DNA of 34,289 nucleotides from a virus, in the IMG/VR virus record IMGVR_UViG_3300044971_004326, positions 1-34,289 of that record; one strand, written 5' to 3'. Both the position numbers and the translations under genes were made by a program. The notes beneath the pieces are model-generated. The model ran no database searches, had not been told where the DNA came from, and saw only the letters and a list, made by a program, of their open reading frames with translations. Positions 1 to 7,479 of this stretch are shown here, piece by piece; the first letter of the stretch is position 1, and each line of letters opens with the position of its first letter.

Positions 1-1127
1 ACAGCTCCTTGAATGGCAGCACCTAAAGCCACGACCTCGTCAGGATTTACTGATTTGTTTGCTTTTTTACCAATAAAGTTTTCAACGGCTTCTTGAATTG
101 CAGGAATACGAGTAGATCCACCGACCAAAACCACTTCATCGATGTCTGAAGGTTTTAGGTTTGCATTTTTCAAAGCTTTTTTTGCACAAGCAATTGTTCT
201 ATCTACCAAATCTTTTGTTAATTGTTCAAATTTACTTCTTGATAAAGATTTAACAAAGTGAATGGGTACATTATCACTAACAGAGATATATGGTAAATTA
301 ATTTCACTTGATGGTGAGGAAGAAAGTTCAATTTTTGTTTTTTCCGCGGCTTCTCTGATTCTTTGCAATGCCATAGGATCCTTGGTAAGGTCTATATTAT
401 ATTCAGCTTTAAATTCAGATACCATCCAATTGATGATAGCATTATCAAAATCGTCCCCACCCAAATGAGTATCACCATCAGTTGATTTAACTTCGAAAAT
501 ACCATCACCAATTTCTAATACCGAAACATCGTGAGTACCACCACCACAGTCGAACACAAGAATTTTTGAATCTTTCGATTTTTTATCCAATCCATATGCT
601 AAGGCTGCAGCCGTTGGTTCATTTATAATTCTTTCAACCTTCAACCCTGCAATTTCCCCAGCTTCGATCGTCGCACTTCTTTCTTGATCACCAAAATATG
701 CGGGCACCGTAATTACTGCTCTTGTTACTTCATATCCCAAATAATCTTCTGCAGTTTTTTTCATTTTTTGTAGAATAGCCGCAGAGATCTCTTGTGGTGT
801 GTATGTTCTATCATCAATTTTTACACCAACCAAACCATTCGAAGTTTTTATTGTTTTGTAAGGTACTTTTTTAGTTTCAGATTTACATTTATCAAAATCT
901 TTACCAACAAATCGTTTAATTGAGTAAATTGTTTTTTCGGGATTGGTAACCGCTTGTCTTTTAGCGGGGTCACCAACTTTTCTGTCTTTATCAGTAAAAG
1001 CCACAATTGATGGTGTAGTTCTTTTACCTTCTGAATTGGCAATCACCAAAGGTTGACCTCCTTCAATAATTGCTACTGCTGAATTTGTGGTACCTAAATC
1101 AATACCGATAATTACATTTTTATTCAT
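1..1127 (-). CDS. dnaK: DnaK (Hsp70) chaperone, C-terminal part cut by window edge
   Basis: ATP-dependent Hsp70 chaperone that binds unfolded polypeptides in the cytoplasm. The reading frame opens with ATG at 1127 and runs off the left edge, leaving 375 residues, nearly the whole nucleotide-binding domain. Visible motifs are phosphate-1 GIDLGTTNS (residues 8-16), [10 protein letters not shown] (141-150), [11 protein letters not shown] (169-179) and [11 protein letters not shown] near the visible end. The phosphate-2 motif reads DCGGGTHD (193-200) where typical DnaK has DLGGGTFD, and the usual VPAYFND is VPAYFGD, so this copy is divergent while its core is intact. The substrate-binding domain lies outside the window. 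It is divergent from the ClpC gene across a 161-base regulatory gap. The family call is secure; phage rather than host ownership is inferred from context. Confidence 0.96.
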   Translation of the reverse strand, partial: MNKNVIIGIDLGTTNSAVAIIEGGQPLVIANSEGKRTTPSIVAFTDKDRKVGDPAKRQAVTNPEKTIYSIKRFVGKDFDKCKSETKKVPYKTIKTSNGLVGVKIDDRTYTPQEISAAILQKMKKTAEDYLGYEVTRAVITVPAYFGDQERSATIEAGEIAGLKVERIINEPTAAALAYGLDKKSKDSKILVFDCGGGTHDVSVLEIGDGIFEVKSTDGDTHLGGDDFDNAIINWMVSEFKAEYNIDLTKDPMALQRIREAAEKTKIELSSSPSSEINLPYISVSDNVPIHFVKSLSRSKFEQLTKDLVDRTIACAKKALKNANLKPSDIDEVVLVGGSTRIPAIQEAVENFIGKKANKSVNPDEVVALGAAIQGA

Positions 1128-1288
1128 AACTTTATTTTTTATATTTTTATTTTGATACAATCAAAAACAAATAACATACCAAATAGTAAAACGTGTCAAT
1201 ATGACATATAAAGTTTATTTTATATGACAATTTGACAATCATTGTTTTTTAGACAATAGTTCACTATATTTGTAAAAAAATTACAATC
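1128..1288. promoter_or_regulatory. Divergent dnaK/clpC control region with repeated TGACA units
   Basis: Non-coding gap between two divergent chaperone genes. It contains an inverted repeat TGTCA-ATA-TGACA (1194-1206) and two further TGACA copies (1225-1229 and 1233-1237). No CIRCE-type element (TTAGCACTC) is present. A shared operator is possible but unproven. Confidence 0.4.
1241..1272 (+). promoter_or_regulatory. Host-type promoter for clpC
   Basis: ATTG (1241-1244), 20 bases, then TATATTTG (1265-1272). This fits the Bacteroidota primary-sigma pattern TTTG-N19-TAnnTTTG apart from one base of spacing and the first base. The ATG is 16 bases downstream. Confidence 0.6.
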
Positions 1289-3298
1289 ATGATCGAATCA
1301 ATGGATGACAACGAAAAAGAACAAGAAGTTCGTAAAAAAAGTGGAGGTACTCCAGTCTTGGATAATTTCAGTAGAGATTTGAATAAACTCGCATCTGAAG
1401 GCAAACTAGACCCAGTTATTGGTAGAGAAGTTGAGATTTCTCGAATTGCACAAATTCTTTCTCGTAGGAAAAAAAATAATGCTATAATCATTGGTGAACC
1501 AGGGGCTGGTAAAACCTCTATAGTAGAAGGTTTGGCAATTCAAATTCATGAAGGTAAATGTCCGAGAAATTTAAGGGATAAACGAATCGTAAATTTGGAT
1601 CTGACTTCAATTGTGGCTGGAACCAAGTATCGTGGTCAATTTGAAGAACGAATGAAAGCTATCATCGAGGAAATTGCTGAAAACCCAGACGTTATCATCT
1701 TCATAGATGAAATCCACACTATGGTAGGCGCCGGAAATTCATCAGGGACAATGGACGCTTCGAACATTTTCAAACCCGCACTTTCTCGTGGGGAAATTCA
1801 TTGTATCGGAGCTACGACATTTGATGAATACCGACAACATATTGAAAAAGATGGAGCTCTCGAAAGACGATTTCAGAAGGTTGTTGTTGATCCACCTTCC
1901 AAATCAGAAACTCTTCAAATCATTAAACAGTCCAAAACAAGATATGAAGATTTTCATAAGGTGACATACTCGGATGAGGTTTTGGAACTATGTGTAAATT
2001 TAGCAGATCGATATATTACGGACAGAGAATTCCCAGATAAAGCTTTTGATATCTTGGATGAAGTAGGTTCAAAATCACAAATTGATGTCAAATCTCCACC
2101 AATTATTGAAAATCTCAAGAATAAGGCTGCAGAAATCAAAAAACAAAAATTAGACGTAGTTAAAAAACAAGACTATGAAAAAGCCGCAGATCTAAGAGAT
2201 GCCGAGAAAAAAATATTGGACAAATTAGAAATTGAAAAAAACAAATTCGAAAAGGAACTACTGATGAACAAACGTCCGATAGATGTTGACATTGTATTAG
2301 ATGTTGTTTCCAATATGACCAAAATACCTTTGAATCGATTGACTCTCGACGATAAGAATAGTTTATCGAATCTTGAAACTGAGTTATCTAAAAAAGTAAT
2401 AGGTCAGAGTGAGGCTGTCACAAAAATCTCAAAATCTATTCGTAGGAATAGACTTAAATTTAAAGATCCTAACAAACCGATTGGTTCTTACATTTTCTTA
2501 GGAGCGACAGGTGTTGGAAAGACCCACTTAGCAAAACAACTTGCTGAACAAGTTTTCGGTTCTTCTGATGCATTAATTCGGGTTGATATGAGTGAATATC
2601 AAGAAAAACATACTGTATCTAGGTTAATTGGGGCTCCCCCAGGTTATGTTGGTTACGACCAAGGAGGTCAACTTACTGAACAAGTAAAAGCAAAACCATA
2701 CTCACTCGTTTTATTTGATGAAATTGAGAAAGCTAACAAAGATATTTTTCATACACTTCTCCAAATGTTGGATGAAGGACACATCACCGATGGTTTAGGT
2801 AGAAAAATTAGTTTCAAAAATTGTTTAATTATTATGACCTCAAATATTGGGATCAAAAAAATTCAAGATTTCGGAACGGGGATTGGATTTACGACAAATC
2901 GATACGCTGAAGAGGAGAAAAAGAAATTGATTCTTAAATCTGAAATGAAAAAATATTTCCAACCAGAATTTCTCAATCGTATTGATGATGTAATTGTTTT
3001 CAATTCATTGGGAAAAGAAGAGGTAAAAGAGATTGTTAAAATCGAAGTCACAAAACTTACAACCCGTCTGAAAAGTTTGAAAATTAATGTAATTTGTCAG
3101 GACTCAGTTATTGATCACATAGCCGAAGTTGGTTTTGATGAAACCTATGGTGCTCGACCAATAAAAAGGGCTATACAAGAAAAAATCGAGGACCTAATCT
3201 CCGAAAAATATCTCTCAGGAGATATTGTAGAAGGTAAAAATTATTATCTAAGCTTCAAAGAAGAAGAGATCAGAATATCAACAAAAAAAGGGACTTAA
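1289..3298 (+). CDS. clpC: ClpC/ClpA-type AAA+ unfoldase lacking the N-domain
   Basis: Double-ring AAA+ protein that unfolds substrates and feeds them to ClpP. In order: Walker A GEPGAGKT (69-76) and Walker B IIFIDE (136-141) of ring 1; a short ClpC-like UVR segment, YEKAADLRDAEKK (296-308), instead of the long ClpB coiled coil; Walker A GATGVGKT (405-412) and Walker B LVLFDE (473-478) of ring 2; and GIGF (531-534) where ClpC carries its ClpP-docking loop. At 669 residues it is well short of the usual 800 or more, because the N-terminal adaptor-binding repeats are absent: ring 1 begins almost at once. The ATG at 1289 is used; the ATG at 1301 is a possible alternative. No clpP is in the window, so host ClpP or a distant phage copy would be needed. 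Its stop codon lies inside the shared terminator hairpin. Confidence 0.93.
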   Translation: MIESMDDNEKEQEVRKKSGGTPVLDNFSRDLNKLASEGKLDPVIGREVEISRIAQILSRRKKNNAIIIGEPGAGKTSIVEGLAIQIHEGKCPRNLRDKRIVNLDLTSIVAGTKYRGQFEERMKAIIEEIAENPDVIIFIDEIHTMVGAGNSSGTMDASNIFKPALSRGEIHCIGATTFDEYRQHIEKDGALERRFQKVVVDPPSKSETLQIIKQSKTRYEDFHKVTYSDEVLELCVNLADRYITDREFPDKAFDILDEVGSKSQIDVKSPPIIENLKNKAAEIKKQKLDVVKKQDYEKAADLRDAEKKILDKLEIEKNKFEKELLMNKRPIDVDIVLDVVSNMTKIPLNRLTLDDKNSLSNLETELSKKVIGQSEAVTKISKSIRRNRLKFKDPNKPIGSYIFLGATGVGKTHLAKQLAEQVFGSSDALIRVDMSEYQEKHTVSRLIGAPPGYVGYDQGGQLTEQVKAKPYSLVLFDEIEKANKDIFHTLLQMLDEGHITDGLGRKISFKNCLIIMTSNIGIKKIQDFGTGIGFTTNRYAEEEKKKLILKSEMKKYFQPEFLNRIDDVIVFNSLGKEEVKEIVKIEVTKLTTRLKSLKINVICQDSVIDHIAEVGFDETYGARPIKRAIQEKIEDLISEKYLSGDIVEGKNYYLSFKEEEIRISTKKGT

Positions 3299-3312
3299 GT
3301 CCCTTTTTTTTT
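3283..3312. terminator. Bidirectional intrinsic terminator
   Basis: Perfect palindrome GGGACTTAAGTCCC (3290-3303) flanked by A7 on the left and T9 on the right. It sits between the convergent clpC and peptidase genes and contains the clpC stop codon. Confidence 0.9.
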
Positions 3313-4129
3313 ACCATCTGATTCCGTTCGGTTCCATTAAGTAGCTTTCATAACCTAATGATTCAATCATTCGTTTCACAACCTCGATTGAATTATAAAG
3401 GTCATCCAACACGATATATTCATTTGCGGTATGATAATTGTAATATCCACAAGAAATATTAATTGATGCCAATCCGTGTTTTAAAACCATTTGAGAAACA
3501 TCAGTATACGGGTGATACATATACTCAGGATCAATCATCATTTCACAAATTATCGGATCTACACATCGAAAAAAATCTGAATCCCTTTTGAACAATCTTA
3601 CACCACTACACACTTCAGAAACCATATAATTTTCGGGAGCATCAAGTTGGATGGTATACCCAACGTTTTTAAAAAATTCAGGATCACTATTTTTTGACCC
3701 GTGACAACCTGTCTCCTCACTTACAAAAAATGCCGCTTTAACATGCGGTAGATCCATCAAAATTGTAAGAGCACCAAAAATTCCACATTTATCATCACCA
3801 CCAATACCTGTCGGCATCCCTTTTGAGTTAACACCTTTTAAACATGTTTTGGACCTTTGTTGTCTGTCCTTGCCTATGAATTCTTTGACAATAATTTTGT
3901 CAACTAACGTGTGAACAGTATCAGTGTGTGCAATTACACAAGGAAATACTTGGTCTGAAAATCTTTCAGAAGTTTTAGTGGCGTACACATTTCCATAATC
4001 ATCGATATAATGGGGTATGTTTTGTTCAGTAAGAAATTTATCCAAAAACTCTATCATCAAGTCTTCTTGATAAGTTTTTGTTGGTACTGATAAAATTGAT
4101 TTTAATAATTCGTAATTTCGGTATTCCAT
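3311..4129 (-). CDS. M20-family zinc peptidase (PepT-like)
   Basis: Predicted di-zinc exopeptidase of 272 residues, probably acting on small peptides in the cytoplasm. Candidate metal ligands are all present: H68 in AHTDT, D112/D113 in GGDDKCG, the catalytic E138-E139 in SEETGCHG, D163 in QLDAP and H233 in YNYHTANEY. This order matches M20/M28/M42-clan enzymes and is closest to M20 (PepT). There is no signal peptide. It starts at ATG 4129 behind a good host-type promoter and diverges from the tmRNA gene. A peptidase next to a ClpC-type unfoldase and tmRNA suggests the last step in turning tagged proteins into amino acids, which is inference. Exact substrate and subfamily are uncertain. Confidence 0.85.
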   Translation of the reverse strand: MEYRNYELLKSILSVPTKTYQEDLMIEFLDKFLTEQNIPHYIDDYGNVYATKTSERFSDQVFPCVIAHTDTVHTLVDKIIVKEFIGKDRQQRSKTCLKGVNSKGMPTGIGGDDKCGIFGALTILMDLPHVKAAFFVSEETGCHGSKNSDPEFFKNVGYTIQLDAPENYMVSEVCSGVRLFKRDSDFFRCVDPIICEMMIDPEYMYHPYTDVSQMVLKHGLASINISCGYYNYHTANEYIVLDDLYNSIEVVKRMIESLGYESYLMEPNGIRW

Positions 4130-4137
4130 ATTACATA

Positions 4138-4168
4138 CAAATATAAATCAAAAATTTGACATTTCAAA
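4138..4168 (-). promoter_or_regulatory. Host-type promoter for the M20 peptidase
   Basis: On the minus strand, TTTG (4165-4168), 19 bases, then TATATTTG (4138-4145): an exact match to the Bacteroidota TTTG-N19-TAnnTTTG consensus, 8 bases before the ATG. Confidence 0.75.
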
Positions 4169-4185
4169 TTATAGCAGTATATTTA
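4155..4185 (+). promoter_or_regulatory. Host-type promoter for tmRNA
   Basis: TTTG (4155-4158), 19 bases, then TATATTTA (4178-4185), one mismatch to consensus, 10 bases before the mature tmRNA end. It interleaves with the divergent peptidase promoter. Confidence 0.7.
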
Positions 4186-4194
4186 TTTTACTTC

Positions 4195-4590
4195 GGGGCT
4201 AACAGGAATCGACTGGTTTCTACGGATCTGAAAGGGCATGACGGGGCTGAATTAACCTCGTAAAAACTGATTCAAAAAATCAAATGGCGATGTTTTCGCA
4301 AACATGGAGGCTATCGGACTCTTGAAGACCGAAGTCGCGGTTGTAGCTTAATTGATGCAATCACCAGGGGTTACGGACTGTACACCTTGCAACAGAAGTC
4401 CTAAAGGTGTGGTTTCTACCATAACAGGAATGGAGGATTTATTAAGTTTTTCCGTAATAAAACTTGATGTAGTTGTCGGAGACATTCATTTAAATGAACC
4501 GTCTATTTGTTAGTTAAGAATAACTAAATAATCATGTAGACCTTTCGTGAAGTAATTCACAGGACGGTGGTTCGAATCCACCTAGCTCCA
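4195..4590 (+). ncRNA. ssrA: tmRNA (trans-translation RNA)
   Basis: One-piece tmRNA that rescues stalled ribosomes and adds a degradation tag. The 5' end GGGGCTA (4195-4201) pairs with TAGCTCC (4583-4589) to form the acceptor stem, followed by discriminator A (4590). The T-arm GGTGGTTCGAATCCACC is intact, and the D-like segment after the acceptor stem reads AACAGGAATCGACTGG. The resume codon context TTTTCGCAAAC resembles that of bacterial tmRNA. The next bases are CAC, so the terminal CCA is not templated and would have to be added. A second hairpin follows as terminator. Phage-borne tmRNA genes are known from some large phages; this one sits with dnaK and clpC. Confidence 0.95.
4298..4351 (+). 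other. tmRNA tag reading frame
   Basis: Starting at GCA 4298 and ending at TAA 4349-4351, the tag reads ANMEAIGLLKTEVAVVA (17 codons). It is longer than the roughly 9-11 residue tags common in Bacteroidota and ends in the small hydrophobic pattern AVVA instead of ALAA. The resume codon is chosen by analogy with E. coli GCA-AAC. Confidence 0.7.
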
Positions 4591-4599
4591 CACTTGAGA

Positions 4600-4622
4600 C
4601 CCATCAAAATTGATGGGGTTTT
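4600..4622. terminator. tmRNA terminator
   Basis: Stem CCCATCA (4600-4606) with TGATGGG (4611-4617), a 4-base loop, then GTTTT. It also faces the end of the leftward gene at 4621. Confidence 0.8.
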
Positions 4623-4923
4623 AAAAACATCCAGCAAATCCTATGTATCCGTGTTGACCATGCTTTTTTAAAATTTCAACAACCTGCTTACCATCAATTT
4701 TAGAACTTCCTTTTAAAAATTGTTTGAAATCTTCAACTGCTAATTTAGCCTCTCTAGTATTATCTTTCATTAATAATTGAATAAGTGTGACTAAACCACC
4801 AGTATAAGTTTTTGGACCACCAAAACAATGTTCAGGGACATCCACATCAGGTTTTTTTTTACTCGAGGTTTCTCTGATATGTCTTTTTAAATTTTCTCTT
4901 AATATTCTTTTCAAATCGTTCAT
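4621..4923 (-). CDS. Small protein with phage leader-like N-terminus
   Basis: Not recognised. It has 100 residues and no signal peptide or membrane segment. The N-terminus is a basic amphipathic helix, MNDLKRILRENLKRHIRE, whose ILREnL core recurs as ILREdL in the structural protein ending at 18812. Such LxE-containing leaders resemble T4 capsid-targeting sequences that are cut by the prohead protease. The middle holds PEHCFGGPKTYTGG, and the C-terminus KKHGQHGYIGFAGCF is unusual in its Gly/Cys content. A GATATTTA-type box lies 5 bases before the ATG. A minor virion protein is a guess. Confidence 0.7.
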   Translation of the reverse strand: MNDLKRILRENLKRHIRETSSKKKPDVDVPEHCFGGPKTYTGGLVTLIQLLMKDNTREAKLAVEDFKQFLKGSSKIDGKQVVEILKKHGQHGYIGFAGCF

Positions 4924-4928
4924 ATCCT

Positions 4929-4937
4929 TAAATATCT
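4929..4937 (-). promoter_or_regulatory. AGATATTTA box
   Basis: Reads AGATATTTA toward the gene, ending 5 bases before its ATG at 4923. Confidence 0.5.
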
Positions 4938-5031
4938 GTAATTTTGGAATTTTTCAAAATTTTTAAAATTATTAATAGTGCCCAAAATAATATACACTAA
5001 TAATTAAAAAATATTTTTTTTTAGACACATT

Positions 5032-5062
5032 ATTGATTAATTTATTTTTGTGTGTATATTTA
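5032..5062 (+). promoter_or_regulatory. Host-type promoter for small lipoprotein
   Basis: ATTG (5032-5035), 19 bases, then TATATTTA (5055-5062), 20 bases before the ATG. Confidence 0.6.
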
Positions 5063-5082
5063 CATCATAAACAAAATTAAAT

Positions 5083-5241
5083 ATGAAAAACTTACTTTTC
5101 TTGGCATTGATTGCCACCGCTCTTGTCTCTTGTCAAGAAGCAACCGAAGAAACAACTGTTGAAGAAACAGCTGTTGAAGAAACTACTGAAGTTGTCGATA
5201 CAACTGCAGTCGTAAATGATTCCACTCAAGTTACTGAATAA
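5083..5241 (+). CDS. Small acidic lipoprotein (52 aa)
   Basis: A short gene supported by its own promoter and terminator. The N-terminus MKNLLFLALIATALVSC is a lipoprotein signal with lipobox LVSC, so the mature protein is anchored at Cys17. The remainder is a disordered Glu/Thr/Val stretch made of repeats of the type VEETAVEETTEV, with no fold expected. Small Bacteroidota lipoproteins of this make-up are common and their function is usually unknown. A role in superinfection immunity or envelope change during infection is possible, but nothing in the sequence shows it. Confidence 0.8.
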   Translation: MKNLLFLALIATALVSCQEATEETTVEETAVEETTEVVDTTAVVNDSTQVTE

Positions 5242-5263
5242 AAATTAACTTGAAAAATCAACT

Positions 5264-5292
5264 AAGTCCGAGACACCTCGGACTTTTTTTTT
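5264..5292. terminator. Bidirectional terminator
   Basis: Stem AGTCCGAG (5265-5272) with CTCGGACT (5277-5284), loop ACAC, then a T-run to 5292. It separates the convergent lipoprotein and M23 genes. Confidence 0.9.
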
Positions 5293-5911
5293 ACATTAAT
5301 TTTTTGATTCTTTTTATTTCTTCGACAATTCGATTTTCTTTTTTTTCAATCGATGAATTAACAAAACCTGGTAATGACGCGGCTATCGCTGGAAAAGTCG
5401 TAGCTTTGAAATAGTTTTTATACATTGCGGCAATTGGGTCAGCAGTAATTTCACCTTTTTTTGGTGGTTTTGGTTCCTTATCTTTCGGTTTATTTGTATC
5501 GGTGTTAGGAGATCCTACTGTTGCGGTCGACAAAAAGTTTTTTACAGGGTATGGACTTCCATTTTTTTTAACAGTGAAATGAAGATGAGGCCCTTCACTA
5601 TTTCCAGCTCCAAAAGCACCACGTTCTCCACCAGTAAGACCCAAAATATCTCCTTGTTTTATTTGTTGACCTTGATTAACGTTAAATTTAGATAAATGAC
5701 AATAACCTAAAGTGTAAGTATCTGTGCCTATGATATGTTTAGTCACTAAGGTATTACCACATTCTCCATTATTTGATTTTACTTGTACAACAGTACCATC
5801 TAGAGAAGCTATAATTTTACTACCTACTGGTGTTTCAAAATCAACCTCATGTACCTCACCTCCATGATGACGCCTTATTGGTTGTTCATTTTCTAAAGGA
5901 AACAAAATCAT
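5291..5911 (-). CDS. M23-family peptidase (LytM-like peptidoglycan endopeptidase)
   Basis: Zinc endopeptidase expected to cut peptidoglycan cross-bridges. The first metal site lies in RRHHGGEVHEVDFETP (H15/H16 with D24), the variant in which the histidine is well upstream of the VDF aspartate; H21 is too close for the standard HxxxD spacing. H72 (YCHLS) and the GPHLHF motif (H109, H111) complete the centre. After residue 130 comes a Pro/Lys-rich linker (KPKDKEPKPPKKG), then a basic C-terminal helix ending EEIKRIKKLM. There is no signal peptide, so it would reach the wall through a holin or as part of the virion tail. It overlaps the upstream membrane-protein gene by 4 bases (ATGA), implying translational coupling. 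Confidence 0.88.
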   Translation of the reverse strand: MILFPLENEQPIRRHHGGEVHEVDFETPVGSKIIASLDGTVVQVKSNNGECGNTLVTKHIIGTDTYTLGYCHLSKFNVNQGQQIKQGDILGLTGGERGAFGAGNSEGPHLHFTVKKNGSPYPVKNFLSTATVGSPNTDTNKPKDKEPKPPKKGEITADPIAAMYKNYFKATTFPAIAASLPGFVNSSIEKKENRIVEEIKRIKKLM

Positions 5912-6537
5912 GTCAATAAATATGTTTTTAGTGAATTTGCTTCGTCCAATAAAGTTTTCTTGAACAAATCATCGAATTTATCATTGTTTAATATTTCACT
6001 TGGTATCTCTGAAAAAACCCAAGATAATGAGAATAATGCTATAAGATTGTTATTGAGATCATAAATAGGTACTGAGCAGAGTGCATAATTTCCGAAGTTC
6101 TTAAATAAACTTCTAGTCGGTAAATCTCTAATATCCTCTTCTATATTACTAGAAAACATAGACATATTTATAGTTTCAGATATGTACCAAGTATGATGGG
6201 AGACAAATACATTCTGGAATCTTTCGAACATTCTTTCTAAACCATCTGAACACCTTTCGAAGGTTATTGACACTTTTTGCATCGGAGCTTGTGTATAAAA
6301 CATTCCTCCATTGTGAAACTGCATAATATAAATTCTATCAGCGTTGTATTTCCTTCTCAATTCTTTAAGTGTGAAATGAACAACTTCGTCTTGTTGAATT
6401 TGTTTTAAAAGTTTTCCTTGTGTTTTCTTTTCTCTATTTCTTTCAAATAAGGTTTTGAAAAAACCAGCGGCAATAAGTGCCACAATAATCGATGTAGTTG
6501 ATGTGATTAATGTGGTAATAATATTTATCCAATTCAT
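5908..6537 (-). CDS. Membrane-anchored GAF-like protein
   Basis: 209 residues. Residues 1-30 (NIITTLITSTTSIIVALIAAGFF) form one membrane segment. A short charged linker leads to a soluble alpha/beta domain with RIYIMQFHNGGMFYTQAPMQK and CSVPIYDLNNNLIALFSLSW, which resembles a GAF-type sensor fold. No catalytic residues are recognised. It precedes and overlaps the M23 gene by 4 bases, so the two are probably co-translated. The function is unknown; an inner-membrane partner of the wall hydrolase or a sensor of host signals are both open. An AGATATTTA box lies upstream. Confidence 0.7.
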   Translation of the reverse strand: MNWINIITTLITSTTSIIVALIAAGFFKTLFERNREKKTQGKLLKQIQQDEVVHFTLKELRRKYNADRIYIMQFHNGGMFYTQAPMQKVSITFERCSDGLERMFERFQNVFVSHHTWYISETINMSMFSSNIEEDIRDLPTRSLFKNFGNYALCSVPIYDLNNNLIALFSLSWVFSEIPSEILNNDKFDDLFKKTLLDEANSLKTYLLT

Positions 6538-6556
6538 TCCCGAATATTCGTTTCAT

Positions 6557-7237
6557 TTAAATATCTGATTTCTTAGAAAATTCTGTAAAATATTGATAAT
6601 CTGTTTCGAAATTTGTTTTATTTTCTATTGAATAAATATTCATATCGATTTTATACCCTGGATTTTTGTCTATCCTATTAAATGTCCAAGCATTATCTAT
6701 CCATATAATTCTATTGTTTGGATATATGAAATAATTTCCATTATCCATTTTAAAAACATGGCCACATTTGTGTTCTGGGGTTTCGGAAAAGTTGGTGTCC
6801 AATAAAGATCTATTTTCAAATGACCAATCCAATGTAAATAGATAAACACCTTGTCTTTTTACACCTGATATAGAAATTAAATCAGCACTTTTACCACTCA
6901 AACGGGCTCTTACTTGTACGTCTATGTATGAACTAAAACAATCCCAATATATGTGTTCACTTAAAGGGAGTTTTTCGGCATCTTGTTTCCAACAAAATGC
7001 ATGAATTGGTCTTCTAGTCCAATTTACACCATTCTCTAAAAAAGATTCAAATAAAGGGACTCTTTTTTCAATTGATGCAACAGAATGAACATCAGCTAGA
7101 GTAAATTCACCATGTCCTTTTTCATGATTGAATAAAAACTCATTTCGTATAAAACATGTGATTGTAGGTATATTATGATTTAGATATGGCACAAAATTAA
7201 TTTTTAGATATTTATCGTAAGTATATGAAAATTCCAC
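6557..7237 (-). CDS. Uncharacterised protein, GTG start overlapping a divergent gene
   Basis: Not recognised. It has 226 residues, is rich in Trp and aromatic residues and beta-like (for example GVNWTRRPIHAFCWKQD and EHIYWDCFSSYIDVQVRARL), with no signal peptide or membrane segment. The longest frame starts with GTG at 7237, which puts its first codons inside the divergent gene that begins at 7225; a later GTG in the codon run reading VPYLNHN would remove the overlap. The N-terminal segment DKYLKINFVPYLN looks like coherent protein, so the longer form is preferred with low certainty. The compact aromatic composition suggests an enzyme or beta-sandwich, but no motif fixes a role. Confidence 0.65.
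   Translation of the reverse strand: MEFSYTYDKYLKINFVPYLNHNIPTITCFIRNEFLFNHEKGHGEFTLADVHSVASIEKRVPLFESFLENGVNWTRRPIHAFCWKQDAEKLPLSEHIYWDCFSSYIDVQVRARLSGKSADLISISGVKRQGVYLFTLDWSFENRSLLDTNFSETPEHKCGHVFKMDNGNYFIYPNNRIIWIDNAWTFNRIDKNPGYKIDMNIYSIENKTNFETDYQYFTEFSKKSDI
6558..6566 (-). promoter_or_regulatory. AGATATTTA box upstream of membrane-anchored GAF-like gene
   Basis: Reads AGATATTTA toward the gene starting at 6537. It overlaps the 3' end of the preceding gene. Confidence 0.4.
7206..7216 (+). promoter_or_regulatory. AGATATTTATC box upstream of the spanin-like pair
   Basis: A full match to the recurring box, 8 bases before the ATG at 7225 and inside the start region of the opposite gene. 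Confidence 0.5.
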
Positions 7238-7479
7238 TATCTTTTGAAGATTATCTTAAAGATCCCCTAAAATACATCCAATTTATTTTGATTTTGGTCG
7301 TAGGATATCTATGGATCGATAACAAAATGAATTATCAATCGAGGATTACAGAATGCTCAACAAATGTAGAAAAATTAAGTACGGATGTAGAACAACTAAG
7401 AGAACGATTAAGAAAGACTGATTCCACTTTAGCTAGAACACAAGGAATATTATCAGTTATTGACAAAGATTTGCAATGA
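7225..7479 (+). CDS. Candidate inner-membrane spanin (i-spanin-like)
   Basis: 84 residues. A short cytoplasmic N-terminus is followed by one membrane segment, FILILVVGYLWI (about residues 20-31), then a periplasmic coiled coil of about 45 residues with hydrophobic heptads (VEKLSTDVEQLRERLRKT). This is the shape of an Rz-type i-spanin, although the family has no sequence signature. The next gene overlaps it by 4 bases (ATGA) and encodes a small coiled-coil lipoprotein, the expected o-spanin partner. Spanins fuse inner and outer membranes in the last step of lysis of Gram-negative hosts. The call rests on topology and gene pairing only. Confidence 0.6.
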   Translation: MKIPLSFEDYLKDPLKYIQFILILVVGYLWIDNKMNYQSRITECSTNVEKLSTDVEQLRERLRKTDSTLARTQGILSVIDKDLQ

